A DNA stretch of 13,068 nucleotides from CAZSXU01 sp964610505 (GTDB taxonomy: Bacteria > Arandabacterota > Arandabacteria > JAGLYR01): the NCBI GenBank assembly GCA_964610505.1, contig CAZSXU010000049.1, positions 1-13,068 on the forward strand. Direction: 5' to 3'. Below, piece after piece: positions 1 through 7,261 of this stretch. Within the stretch, counting starts at the first letter, position 1, and every line of letters starts with the position of its first letter. A model generated the notes under the pieces. The model was not told the origin of the DNA. It worked only from the letters and a program-made list of their open reading frames with translations, and made no database searches. The position numbers and the translations under genes are program-made.

Positions 1-2082
1 CATCATCTCTACATCCCCTTCGCCATCGTCTACGCATCCGAGCTTTGCGCGACGCGGCTTGGGGCAGCCATCATGCGGCTGCGCGCGCTATTGGCGCAAT
101 CCATCGAAGTCCTTCGCACAATCCTCGTTAAGACGGCTCCCCATCTGGAGCATGAAACGGAGCGGATCCGGAAGCTGGCGCTCCAGCTGGCCGACGTGTT
201 TCGTCTCGGCCCATTCGAGCGAGCGGCAATGGAAAAAGCCATCCCGCTTCTCAACATGGGATACGTCGGAGTCGAGAAGCATCTCCTCATTAGCAAGCCG
301 CATTGGGAGAATGGGGAGCGCCAACAGATACTGAGGCATCCCCTGCGTGGAGCGCGAATTCTCTCTAAGACACATCATCTGAAGGAAGCCGCCCGCCTCG
401 TAGCGATGCACCACGAGCGAATGGACGGATCGGGATACCCGCTGGGCCTCAAGGGCCCGGAAATTCCCCTGGGGGCGCGAATTCTCGGGACGGTCGAAGC
501 CTACGTCGGCATGACGTCCAGGCGCCCCCATCGAAACGCCTTGAGTTCTGAAAAGGCGATCCAGGAGCTGCGTGCGGACCCCTATGATGCTCACGTCGTC
601 GCCCACCTCGCCGGAATCGAGGGCATTCCGACGGACGCACCGGCCGCCCCCGAAGAGCAGGTGTCCTCGGGCAAGCGTGCGTCCTGGTGGCCGGCCAAGC
701 TTCGCCAGCTCCGGGATTTCGTCTACTATCCCCGGCTCCAGGAGGCGGAAAGACCGTCCTCCTACCCGATGTGGTTTGCGCGGGCCTTCTTTCTTCCCGC
801 TCCGCTCGTATTCATCGCTCTCTACGTGATGTCGGCGGACACGCTGGTCGAGATCGGATACAGCGGGGCTCTGTGGATTGGAGTCATCCTGGGCTCGGCG
901 ATCCTCGCGCCCGTTTTTCTGAGACGGGGCGGAACGCTCTCGGCGGTCATGGGCAGCCTGGTTGCTGCCACGCTTCTCCTTCCTCCTGCGCAGGTGCTTG
1001 CATACTGTCTCGTGGCGGGGACGATTCTGGGCGCATGGGAGTTTGCCCGGCGGCGGCTCCCGAGTTCCGGACCGTCCCTTTCCGCAGGCACCATCGCCGC
1101 CGTTGCTGTCTACCACCTGCTTGGCGCCCATCCGGGCTCCATCGTGCTGTTTCAATCCGCAGGGGGCCCCGTCTATTTCGTTCCCGCCGTGGCCACCGCC
1201 CTGGCTTTCGGGATTGCATCCACCGGCACGGCCAGCATTCTCGAGGGCGCCGTGCAGCGTCTGTCTCCCAGCCGGGTCATGATGGGAAGTTACCTTCCCT
1301 TCATCCCCGAGACCCTCCTTTACCTCTTCGGCGGAATCGTGATGGCCGCCATGTACTCTCTCTTCGGTCCGGCCGGCGCGGCGCTGGCCCTCATCTACCC
1401 GCTCTTGGACCTCCACTTCGACATTTGGCATCAGAACCAGCTTCAGAAGTCGTACACGGAGCTCCTCGAGGCCGAAGCGGCCGCCATTGACGAAAAGGAC
1501 TCCTACACACGCGGACACTCGCAGCGGGTCTCGGCCTACGCCGTGGCCGTCGCCCGGGAGATGGGTCTCAGCGAGAGCAAGGTCAACCTGATGGAAGAGG
1601 GCGGCTTCGAGCACGATATCGGCAAGATCGCCTGGGAGGATGGCATGCTTATGAGACCAGCCCGCCTCTCCCCAGACGAATACCGGCTCATGCTCAAGCA
1701 CCCGGCCGACGGAGCGGAGATCGCCGAGAAAATGGGGGCGCCCGGACCCGTGATCGACATGATTTACCACCACCACGAGCATTTCAACGGGCGCGGGTTT
1801 CCGGGGCAGCTGGCCGGAGAGCAAATCCCGCGGGCCGCCCGGATTCTCCACGTTGTGGACGCCTTTGACGCGATGACGTCCGGACGTCCCTACACCGAGA
1901 ACAAGACCCCTGACGAAGCCCTGCAGGAGCTCCGGCACTGCGCCGGGACCGATTTTGACCCCGAGGTCGTGGACGCCTTCCATCGGGCGTACGCCAGGGG
2001 AAAGATCTCCTCGCTCGGCGTGGAAGGTTCGTCGGTAATCGAGCCGTCCCGGCAATTTCGTGAACCGGCGGGGGTCCGGTAA
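1..2082 (+). CDS. Membrane protein with tandem HD-GYP domains, 5' end outside window
   Basis: Likely cyclic-di-GMP phosphodiesterase or sensor in the inner membrane. The frame is open to the left edge without a stop, and codons before the ATG at 73 read as a plausible hydrophobic segment, so the true start is probably upstream and 73 is internal. Order of parts: a first HD-GYP-like domain (about 150-620) in which the HD pair is replaced by Asn-Met (253-258) and the last Asp by Glu (496-498), although the HHE (409-417) and GYP (433-441) motifs remain; a block of about 6-7 membrane segments (about 778-1430); a second HD-GYP domain (about 1440-1990) with intact HDIGK (from 1612), HHE (1771-1779), GFP in place of GYP (1795-1803) and the VVDAFDAMTS motif (Asp at 1858-1860). 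Only the second domain looks catalytic; the first is probably regulatory. Single-gene transcription is likely, since 291 bases and a promoter separate it from tolQ. The HD-GYP assignment is firm; the signal sensed is unknown. Confidence 0.92.
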   Translation, partial: HHLYIPFAIVYASELCATRLGAAIMRLRALLAQSIEVLRTILVKTAPHLEHETERIRKLALQLADVFRLGPFERAAMEKAIPLLNMGYVGVEKHLLISKPHWENGERQQILRHPLRGARILSKTHHLKEAARLVAMHHERMDGSGYPLGLKGPEIPLGARILGTVEAYVGMTSRRPHRNALSSEKAIQELRADPYDAHVVAHLAGIEGIPTDAPAAPEEQVSSGKRASWWPAKLRQLRDFVYYPRLQEAERPSSYPMWFARAFFLPAPLVFIALYVMSADTLVEIGYSGALWIGVILGSAILAPVFLRRGGTLSAVMGSLVAATLLLPPAQVLAYCLVAGTILGAWEFARRRLPSSGPSLSAGTIAAVAVYHLLGAHPGSIVLFQSAGGPVYFVPAVATALAFGIASTGTASILEGAVQRLSPSRVMMGSYLPFIPETLLYLFGGIVMAAMYSLFGPAGAALALIYPLLDLHFDIWHQNQLQKSYTELLEAEAAAIDEKDSYTRGHSQRVSAYAVAVAREMGLSESKVNLMEEGGFEHDIGKIAWEDGMLMRPARLSPDEYRLMLKHPADGAEIAEKMGAPGPVIDMIYHHHEHFNGRGFPGQLAGEQIPRAARILHVVDAFDAMTSGRPYTENKTPDEALQELRHCAGTDFDPEVVDAFHRAYARGKISSLGVEGSSVIEPSRQFREPAGVR

Positions 2083-2373
2083 CCACTCTCTTCCTCATCC
2101 AATTCTGCATCCCTGCACCCACGCGTGAAGTCGCAAGCCGCGCCTTTCCGCAGGAGGACAGGCACCCTGCGAGCCACTCCGGGAGTTCGCCCACGCGGGC
2201 CCCTCGCCTGCTCAGTTGGTAATCGGGCCAGCACAGGATCGCGCCCGTGTCCTACCATTCGAGCGGAAACTCCGGATCGGTCCGTCAGACCCTGAGAGCC
2301 CGATTTGGCTTGACTTCCGGCGCGCGGTTCACTACAAGTCAGGCATAGCTCAACGGCCTCGATCCATCCCCTG
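2083..2373. other. Intergenic region between HD-GYP gene and tol operon
   Basis: Non-coding stretch of about 290 bases. It contains a 6-bp inverted repeat (2149-2154 with 2166-2171, loop 11) that could help end transcription of the upstream gene but has no T-run after it. The sigma70-type promoter listed separately lies at its right side. A short tRNA-like string at 2210-2224 does not fold into a tRNA. No convincing small gene is seen. Confidence 0.6.
2310..2338 (+). promoter_or_regulatory. Sigma70-type promoter for the tol-pal operon
   Basis: A -35 box TTGACT (2310-2315, 5 of 6 consensus) is followed by exactly 17 bases and a -10 box TACAAG (2333-2338, 4 of 6). Transcription would begin near 2345, about 60 bases before the likely tolQ start. 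It is the only good housekeeping-type promoter I see ahead of the operon, and the downstream genes are close enough to share it. Prediction from sequence only. Confidence 0.6.
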
Positions 2374-2393
2374 TTGACAGATTTCCCCCGAAT

Positions 2394-2400
2394 GGAGGGA
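2394..2400 (+). promoter_or_regulatory. Ribosome binding site that selects the tolQ TTG start
   Basis: GGAGGGA is the only strong Shine-Dalgarno sequence near the 5' end of tolQ. It lies 6 bases before an in-frame TTG at 2407, the ideal distance. The ATG at 2392 overlaps the site itself, and the TTG at 2374 has no binding site, so 2407 is favoured. Confidence 0.55.
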
Positions 2401-2406
2401 CACATC

Positions 2407-3144
2407 TTGCTGGGAGCTTTGCTGGTTGTTCCGGCCCTACCCGGATATGCGGGCGGCGATATCTTCGACATGATCATCAGGGCGGCTGCCTTCTCCAAGG
2501 TTATTCTTCTCATTCTGTTCGGCTTCTCCGTAGCTTCCTGGGCCATCATTCTCGAGCGATGGTGGTTCTACAGGAGGGCCGAGCGCCGGTCTCTGTCCTT
2601 TCTGCAGAGTTTCCGGCGGGCGGAATCTCCCGGAGACTTCAGGACGGCCGCGAGCACCACTCGGGACAACCCTTTCGCCCGCATCTTCGATCGAGCCATG
2701 AAACATGTGGAAGGCGGCGGAAATCCCTCGTCGGCCCGCGGGTATCTCGAGATGGAGGTGACGACGGCAACCAGAACGGCCGTTAACACCGAATCCCTCA
2801 AGCGAACACTCGAGCTGGCAATCACGGATGAAATCTCGGTCCTCGAGCGCTACCTCGGGTTTCTGGCGACCACCGGCTCCACCTGCCCCTTCATCGGGCT
2901 TCTGGGAACGGTGTGGGGAGTGATGAGCTCCTTCATGAGTATGGGCCGCGAGGGTTCGGCGTCCCTGACGGTGGTTGCCCCTGGAATCGCCGAGGCTCTG
3001 ATCGTAACTGCGGCCGGCCTGTTCGCCGCCATCCCCGCCGTCATCGGGTATAACCTTTACGTCAGCCGGGTACAGCGCTTTGGGAGAAGAATGGACTCCT
3101 TCTCCCTCGAAATCCTGAACGCGTTGGAGAGAGAGGTCGCGTGA
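2407..3144 (+). CDS. tolQ: TolQ, proton-channel subunit of the Tol-Pal system
   Basis: TolQ belongs to the MotA/TolQ/ExbB family and forms with TolR the inner-membrane proton channel that energises TolA. The 245-residue product has the family layout: TM1 at about 29-50 (ending in WAIILERWWFY), a cytoplasmic domain, then TM2 at about 151-176 and TM3 at about 189-217. The TM2 motif STCPFIGLLGTVWGVM and the TM3 motif GIAEALIVTAAGLFAAIPAV carry the Thr residues that line the channel in E. coli TolQ and ExbB. The TTG start is chosen from the ribosome binding site at 2394; it adds a short hydrophobic N-terminal stretch not usual for TolQ. An ATG at 2470 would give the more typical N-terminus but has no clear binding site. 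Its stop overlaps the tolR start by one base. ExbB is the alternative name, but the following tolR-tolA-tolB-pal genes settle it as TolQ. Confidence 0.93.
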   Translation: MLGALLVVPALPGYAGGDIFDMIIRAAAFSKVILLILFGFSVASWAIILERWWFYRRAERRSLSFLQSFRRAESPGDFRTAASTTRDNPFARIFDRAMKHVEGGGNPSSARGYLEMEVTTATRTAVNTESLKRTLELAITDEISVLERYLGFLATTGSTCPFIGLLGTVWGVMSSFMSMGREGSASLTVVAPGIAEALIVTAAGLFAAIPAVIGYNLYVSRVQRFGRRMDSFSLEILNALEREVA

Positions 3145-3545
3145 TGCGCCCTTCGCGGAGACCCATGTCTGAAATCAACGTCACCCCGTTTGTCGACGTG
3201 GTCCTGGTTCTTCTCATCATCTTCATGCTGACCGCTCCCTTCCTCCAGGGAGGCATCGGGGTCAAGCTGCCGAAGGCCGCCGCTCAAGGGGTCGATCTGC
3301 GCGAGGAGATCGTGATCACCGTTACGGCGGAGGGAGACATCTTCCTCAATGAATCCGCCGTGACCTGGACGGACTTCGATCGTTCTTTGCGGCAGGCGCT
3401 TCCCGGGGGCCGTGGCAGAGTGTTTCTGAAGGCGGACGAGGGCGTCGCCTACGGTCGGGTGGTGGATGTGATCTCGAAGATCAAGGCCCTCGGAATCCAG
3501 GATCTCGGCCTCGTCACGCAGCCGGAGAAGGAAAGAGAACGGTGA
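3144..3545 (+). CDS. tolR: TolR, ExbD-family subunit of the Tol-Pal motor
   Basis: TolR is the peptidoglycan-facing partner of TolQ: one membrane helix carrying the proton-binding Asp and a periplasmic domain. In the 133-residue product the conserved N-terminal motif SEINVTPFVDVVLVLLIIFM places that Asp at residue 18. The periplasmic domain follows, with the usual ExbD ending in which a strand (RVFLKADEGVAYGRVVDVI) precedes GIQDLGLVTQ. The ATG at 3144 overlaps the tolQ stop (TGATG), and GAGG at 3133-3136 sits 7 bases upstream; a GTG at 3141 is also in frame but too close to that site. The stop overlaps the GTG start of tolA by four bases, so tolQ, tolR and tolA are probably translationally coupled, which fits fixed subunit ratios in one complex. 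Confidence 0.94.
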   Translation: MRPSRRPMSEINVTPFVDVVLVLLIIFMLTAPFLQGGIGVKLPKAAAQGVDLREEIVITVTAEGDIFLNESAVTWTDFDRSLRQALPGGRGRVFLKADEGVAYGRVVDVISKIKALGIQDLGLVTQPEKERER

Positions 3546-4336
3546 AGACGTGGATCGGCATTTCTCTCGGGATTCACGTTGCCGCCTTTGGGGTGTGCGG
3601 CACCCGTCCTCCCCCGACCCGGAACCTTACCCTGCCCGCAGACGTTTACTCCGTGAGCCTGGTGTCGATGCCCGCGCTTCGCGCGGCGCCCGAGCCCCAG
3701 GTCCCCGATATCGAAAAGTCGGTGGAAACGGTCAAAGACAAACCGGCGTCCAAGATAGAGACAAAGGTCGTGGACCAGGAGGCGATCAAGCCCCCCTCGC
3801 CGACACCCAAGAGGAAGGAAACACCCGAGACGCAGAAACCCAAGCCCGCCGAGGAGACGAGACCGGAGGAGCCGACCGAGGGAGAGAAATCCAAAGAACC
3901 CGACGTCTCACAGAAGGAGACGGACGGGAAACCAGTGCTCGAGACCGGCGACTCGGACGGCGGGACCGCCGGAACGGTAGTGGCTTCGGCCCTAGGGCAA
4001 ACCAACACGCAGGGCACCGTGTCGCTTGACGCTGCCAACTTCGGCTTCTCTTACTATCTGGTCGGCCTTCAGGCCAAGGTGGCGTCCAACTGGTTTCCCC
4101 CCGGATCCGCGGGGGCTCCGGGAGAAGTGCTCCGGGCAACCGTCCATTTCAAGGTGACGGACGACGGCACCATCACGGGAGCGAAGATTGAGACATCTTC
4201 CGGGGTCTCCTATTTCGATCGGTGCGCGCTCAGGGCCATCCTCCTCTCTTCTCCGCTTGCGCCGCTGCCGGCACAGTTTGAGGAAGACGAGCTTGGAGTG
4301 CACTTTGAGTTCAGCCACACGGTAAACGTGCAGTAG
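3542..4336 (+). CDS. tolA: TolA/TonB-family periplasm-spanning protein
   Basis: This protein carries force from TolQR to TolB and Pal at the outer membrane. The 264-residue product has an N-terminal membrane helix (about 5-20) containing Ser8 and His12, the S-x3-H pair that TonB and TolA use to couple to their motor. A Pro/Lys/Glu-rich low-complexity linker (about 50-135) follows, then a linker with Gly and Ser, and a C-terminal TonB-like domain (about 169-264) with LQAKVASNWFPP and a second half with RCALRAILLSSPLAPLP. The start is GTG at 3542 in a GTGA overlap with tolR, preceded by an AAGGAAAG binding site about 6 bases away. The linker is much shorter and more proline-rich than the long Ala-rich helix of E. 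coli TolA, so by sequence it looks like TonB; the operon position is what makes TolA the better name. Confidence 0.85.
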   Translation: MKTWIGISLGIHVAAFGVCGTRPPPTRNLTLPADVYSVSLVSMPALRAAPEPQVPDIEKSVETVKDKPASKIETKVVDQEAIKPPSPTPKRKETPETQKPKPAEETRPEEPTEGEKSKEPDVSQKETDGKPVLETGDSDGGTAGTVVASALGQTNTQGTVSLDAANFGFSYYLVGLQAKVASNWFPPGSAGAPGEVLRATVHFKVTDDGTITGAKIETSSGVSYFDRCALRAILLSSPLAPLPAQFEEDELGVHFEFSHTVNVQ

Positions 4337-4342
4337 GGACAC

Positions 4343-5686
4343 ATGGATCGCCAATCTCTTGTGATATCATCAGTTGCGACGGTTGTGATACTTGCGATCG
4401 CGTGGGCCCCGACCCCATCTCTCGCCCAGAGAGAGGTCTACCTGGGAATCCACACCACGGGGGCTCAACGAATTCAGCTCCTGGTTGAGGAGTTCGCCTG
4501 CGAGACAGGCCCTCTCAGCGTCAGAATGCTGGCGCATCAGGCGGCCGAGATTCTGCGAAACGACTTGGATACCTCCGGGCTGGTGGAAACGACCGGAGCT
4601 TCCGTCGTCCGCCAGGATCTGGGCCTTGAATTGCTGAGGCCGACCGATATGAAGAACCGATTCGACGCCTCTACCGAGGGACAGCTGACCCTCGAGGGAA
4701 ACGATATCGTGATCGAGGCCCGCCTCTACGACGTACCTACTGAAAAACTCGTGGCCTCCTTTCGGCGCCGCGCGGCGCAGCCCGCATTCCGATCAACCGT
4801 CCATCAGATGGCCGACCACTTCCTCCACACACTCACGGGGGAGACGGGGATCGCCGAAACCAAGATTGCGGTGGTTCGGGAGGTCGGCGAAAGGATGGAC
4901 ATCTGCGCGATGGACTACGACGGTCACAACCTTGTCCCCCTCGTGCAGAACGGCGAGATCAATCTTCTTCCGGCCTGGGCTCCCGGTGGAGACGAGATTG
5001 CCTACACGTCCTACATCGGTGGCGAGCCCGCCCTCTATCTCCTGAACCTCGACACCGGCGTTCGGAAGCGATTCGCCACGCCGGGGGGGCTCAACACGTC
5101 GGCCGCCTGGTCCCCGGACGGGGAGCGCCTGGCATTTGCGGCAACGCGGGGCAAGGATCCCGAAATCTTTATGATTCGCAAGAACGGAAGCGCCCTCGAT
5201 CAAATCACCTTTCACCCGGCAATCGATTGCTCTCCGACGTGGTCCCCCAACGGTCACGAGATCGCTTTCACGTCCGACCGCTCGGGAACTCCGCAAATCT
5301 ACGTGATGTCGGCGGATGGAACCAACGTGCGGCGCCTCACGTACGAAGGCAATTACAGCGATTCCCCCGCCTGGTCTCCATCCGGAGACCGAATCGCGTT
5401 CACCAGTCGTATCGGCGGCACGTTTCGCATATGCGTAATCGCCGCCCAGGGAGGGCCTGTCTATCCCCTCACCAGCGGACCGGGGGATCATGAGAACCCC
5501 GCATGGGCGCCCGACGGGCGTCACATCGCCTATGTCTCGAATGAAGGAGGGACGTCGGCCGTCTACGTCGTTAACGCGGACGGCACCAACACACGGAAGA
5601 TCAGCTCCAGTCCTGATAAACTGTTCGCGCCCAGTTGGTCGCCTCCCCTTTCGTCGAGGCTGGTGGCCAAGCTGAGTGAAGGGTAG
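4343..5686 (+). CDS. tolB: TolB, periplasmic beta-propeller protein
   Basis: TolB is the periplasmic protein that binds Pal and is pulled on by TolA. The 447-residue product is close to the E. coli length of 430. A signal peptide (about 1-28, ending in a PSLAQ-type cleavage site) is followed by the TolB N-terminal domain (about 30-165) and a beta-propeller whose blades show the WSPDG..IAFTS repeat. I can see W-A/S-P motifs starting WAPGGDEIAY, WSPDGERLAF, WSPNGHEIAF, WSPSGDRIAF and WAPDGRHIAY, plus a final WSP. The ATG lies 6 bases after the tolA stop; the AGGGA before it is only 3 bases away, so ribosome loading may depend on coupling from tolA. No internal disruption is seen. Confidence 0.94.
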   Translation: MDRQSLVISSVATVVILAIAWAPTPSLAQREVYLGIHTTGAQRIQLLVEEFACETGPLSVRMLAHQAAEILRNDLDTSGLVETTGASVVRQDLGLELLRPTDMKNRFDASTEGQLTLEGNDIVIEARLYDVPTEKLVASFRRRAAQPAFRSTVHQMADHFLHTLTGETGIAETKIAVVREVGERMDICAMDYDGHNLVPLVQNGEINLLPAWAPGGDEIAYTSYIGGEPALYLLNLDTGVRKRFATPGGLNTSAAWSPDGERLAFAATRGKDPEIFMIRKNGSALDQITFHPAIDCSPTWSPNGHEIAFTSDRSGTPQIYVMSADGTNVRRLTYEGNYSDSPAWSPSGDRIAFTSRIGGTFRICVIAAQGGPVYPLTSGPGDHENPAWAPDGRHIAYVSNEGGTSAVYVVNADGTNTRKISSSPDKLFAPSWSPPLSSRLVAKLSEG

Positions 5687-5827
5687 ACGTACCAACGAAC
5701 GGATGGACGATTGACAGCCGTTCCGGGACCGACCTTCCAGCTTGCCCGACGGTCGGTCGCAGAACGCTCAAAGGCATTCGAGAATCATGACACGAGAAAC
5801 ACCGACGTGCGACAGGGAGGTCCTGAG
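5687..5827 (+). other. tolB-pal intergenic region with inverted repeat
   Basis: This 141-base gap is the largest inside the operon. It holds an 8-bp perfect inverted repeat (GACCGACC at 5727-5734, GGTCGGTC at 5751-5758, loop 16) that could form an RNA hairpin just upstream of pal. It also has a perfect -35 hexamer TTGACA at 5711-5716, but nothing like a -10 box 16-18 bases further on. The hairpin has no T-run, so it is more likely an mRNA-stabilising or processing element than a terminator. Confidence 0.45.
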
Positions 5828-6406
5828 ATGACGGACAAGAGAGTATTGATCGTTCTGACGCTCGCCGTGATGCTGCTGATCACGGTGGGATGTGGAAACA
5901 GGCCCGAACCGGAAACGGATCTGGATACGGGGAGCGAGATCTTGGACACGGACGCTGCGGGAGATTCGGAAACGCAGGAAGCATCTTCCTCCGACTTGTC
6001 CCGGTTTGATGATTTGTTCAAGAAGGATCCGGCGGAAGTGGAAGCCGAGCCCGCTGAGCCCGAGCCTGCCCCGGTACTGGTGATGGACGACGTGCATTTC
6101 GAATTCGACAAGTACTCCCTGACCGCCGAGGCCCGACGGATTCTGGCACAAACCGCCAGAATTCTGAAGGACAACCCCGCGCTTCGGCTTCAGATCGAGG
6201 GACACTGCGATGACCGGGGCACCCAGGAGTATAACCTTGCCCTGGGACAGAGGCGCGCCCAGGCGGCAAAAGACTATCTGGTCAACTTCGGAGTCGACCC
6301 GGGGCGTGTCTCCGTAATCAGCTACGGGGAGGAGCGGCCCCTGGATCCTCAGGCCACCGAGGAGGCCTGGGCCAGGAACCGGAGGGCTCATTTCAATCGG
6401 CGGTAG
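5828..6406 (+). CDS. pal: Pal, peptidoglycan-associated outer-membrane lipoprotein
   Basis: Pal anchors the outer membrane to peptidoglycan and is the endpoint of the Tol machine. The 192-residue product has a lipoprotein signal peptide ending ITVGC, with Cys22 as the lipidated residue (Thr at -3 is a less common lipobox). An acidic, Pro/Glu/Ser-rich tether (about 23-83) precedes an OmpA-like peptidoglycan-binding domain (about 86-192) with the Pal signature GHCDDRGTQEYNLALGQRRA and the preceding FEFDKYSL. The frame stays open back to 5711, but the ATG at 5828 has a strong GGGAGG site (5815-5820) 7 bases upstream and begins exactly at the signal peptide, so I chose it. Confidence 0.95.
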   Translation: MTDKRVLIVLTLAVMLLITVGCGNRPEPETDLDTGSEILDTDAAGDSETQEASSSDLSRFDDLFKKDPAEVEAEPAEPEPAPVLVMDDVHFEFDKYSLTAEARRILAQTARILKDNPALRLQIEGHCDDRGTQEYNLALGQRRAQAAKDYLVNFGVDPGRVSVISYGEERPLDPQATEEAWARNRRAHFNRR

Positions 6407-6438
6407 GGAAAACCTCCAGGATGGAGAGGTCCGGAACC

Positions 6439-7209
6439 ATGAAGGTTAACTGGCGGAGATGGTTCGCCGCCGCGTGTGCGGCGGTGTTGTTCCCGGGCTG
6501 CATCAGTCAACAGGCCCAACAGATCGAGCAGGACGTCACGGCGCTTCAAGACTCCCTTCGCGTCGTCTACGCCCGACAGGACGCTCTGTACGATAGGTTC
6601 GTGCAGATGAACGACCGTATGGACGGACAGGACGCGCGGTTCGACGAGTTTCGCGCCGAGCACAAGGCGGACGTTGCCGACCTCGAGAGCCGGGTATCCG
6701 CGGCGGAAACGAACGCCGGACAGGCTCAGGAACGCATGGTCTCAATGTCGCAGCGGATGGAAACGTTGGACCGCCGGGTTTCCGGCGCCCGGATCGCGGC
6801 ACCCGCAGACACCACTCGCCCCGCTCCACTCGAGGGGATGAGTCAGGCCTACGACCGCGCGTACCTCGATTTCTCGAAGGGCAATTACGAGCTGGCCATT
6901 CTAGGTTTCAACGAATACTTGAAGGTCTATCCGCGATCGGAACGGGCGGACAACGCGCAGTACTGGATCGGAGAATGCTACTACGTCCAGAACGACTATC
7001 CGTCGGCGATCGAAGCATTCCAGAGAGTGCTCGATCGGTACTCGGACGGCAACAAGGCGCCGGGTGCGATGCTCAAGATCGGATACGCGCTGCTGGGCCT
7101 GGATCGCGAGCCGGATGCCACCCGGCAGCTGAAAACCGTCATCGAGCGGTACCCCGGAACCCTCGAAGCGGAACACGCCAAAGCCAGACTGTTGTCCTTG
7201 AGTCAATAG
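6439..7209 (+). CDS. cpoB: CpoB (YbgF), coiled-coil and TPR coordinator of the Tol-Pal system
   Basis: CpoB is a periplasmic protein that, in E. coli, links the Tol machine to peptidoglycan synthesis during division. The 256-residue product has a hydrophobic N-terminus, a coiled-coil region (about 25-110) and a C-terminal block of three tetratricopeptide repeats (about 136-250), including YDRAYLDFSKGNYELAILGF and AQYWIGECYYVQNDYPSAI. The ATG at 6439 is preceded by GGAGAGGT (6423-6430) at 8 bases; the in-frame ATG at 6421 has a poorer site. The signal sequence ends LFPGC with Cys21, so this version may be a lipoprotein, whereas E. coli CpoB is soluble. Last gene of the operon; it converges on the minus-strand sulfatase with 52 bases between stops and no clear terminator in that gap. 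Confidence 0.9.
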   Translation: MKVNWRRWFAAACAAVLFPGCISQQAQQIEQDVTALQDSLRVVYARQDALYDRFVQMNDRMDGQDARFDEFRAEHKADVADLESRVSAAETNAGQAQERMVSMSQRMETLDRRVSGARIAAPADTTRPAPLEGMSQAYDRAYLDFSKGNYELAILGFNEYLKVYPRSERADNAQYWIGECYYVQNDYPSAIEAFQRVLDRYSDGNKAPGAMLKIGYALLGLDREPDATRQLKTVIERYPGTLEAEHAKARLLSLSQ

Positions 7210-7261
7210 ATCCTGGCGCCCACAGCGCTTGCCGGGACGGGCGTGAGGCGAGTCACCCCCT

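Noticed and set aside
88..2055. A 655-codon open frame on the minus strand opposite the HD-GYP gene
   Set aside because: It is antisense to a protein with clear HD-GYP motifs and membrane segments; its own translation has no recognisable domain. Long antisense frames are common in GC-rich genes.
2210..2262. tRNA-like string (D-arm-like sequence, then a T-loop-like TTCGA about 48 bases later)
   Set aside because: No matching D stem, acceptor stem or T stem could be paired; at most a decayed remnant, more likely chance.
5711..5734. Perfect TTGACA as an internal promoter before pal
   Set aside because: No acceptable -10 box at 16-18 bases downstream.
5711..5827. Upstream TTG start giving a longer Pal
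   Set aside because: The added residues precede the lipoprotein signal peptide and lack a ribosome binding site, while the ATG at 5828 has a strong one.
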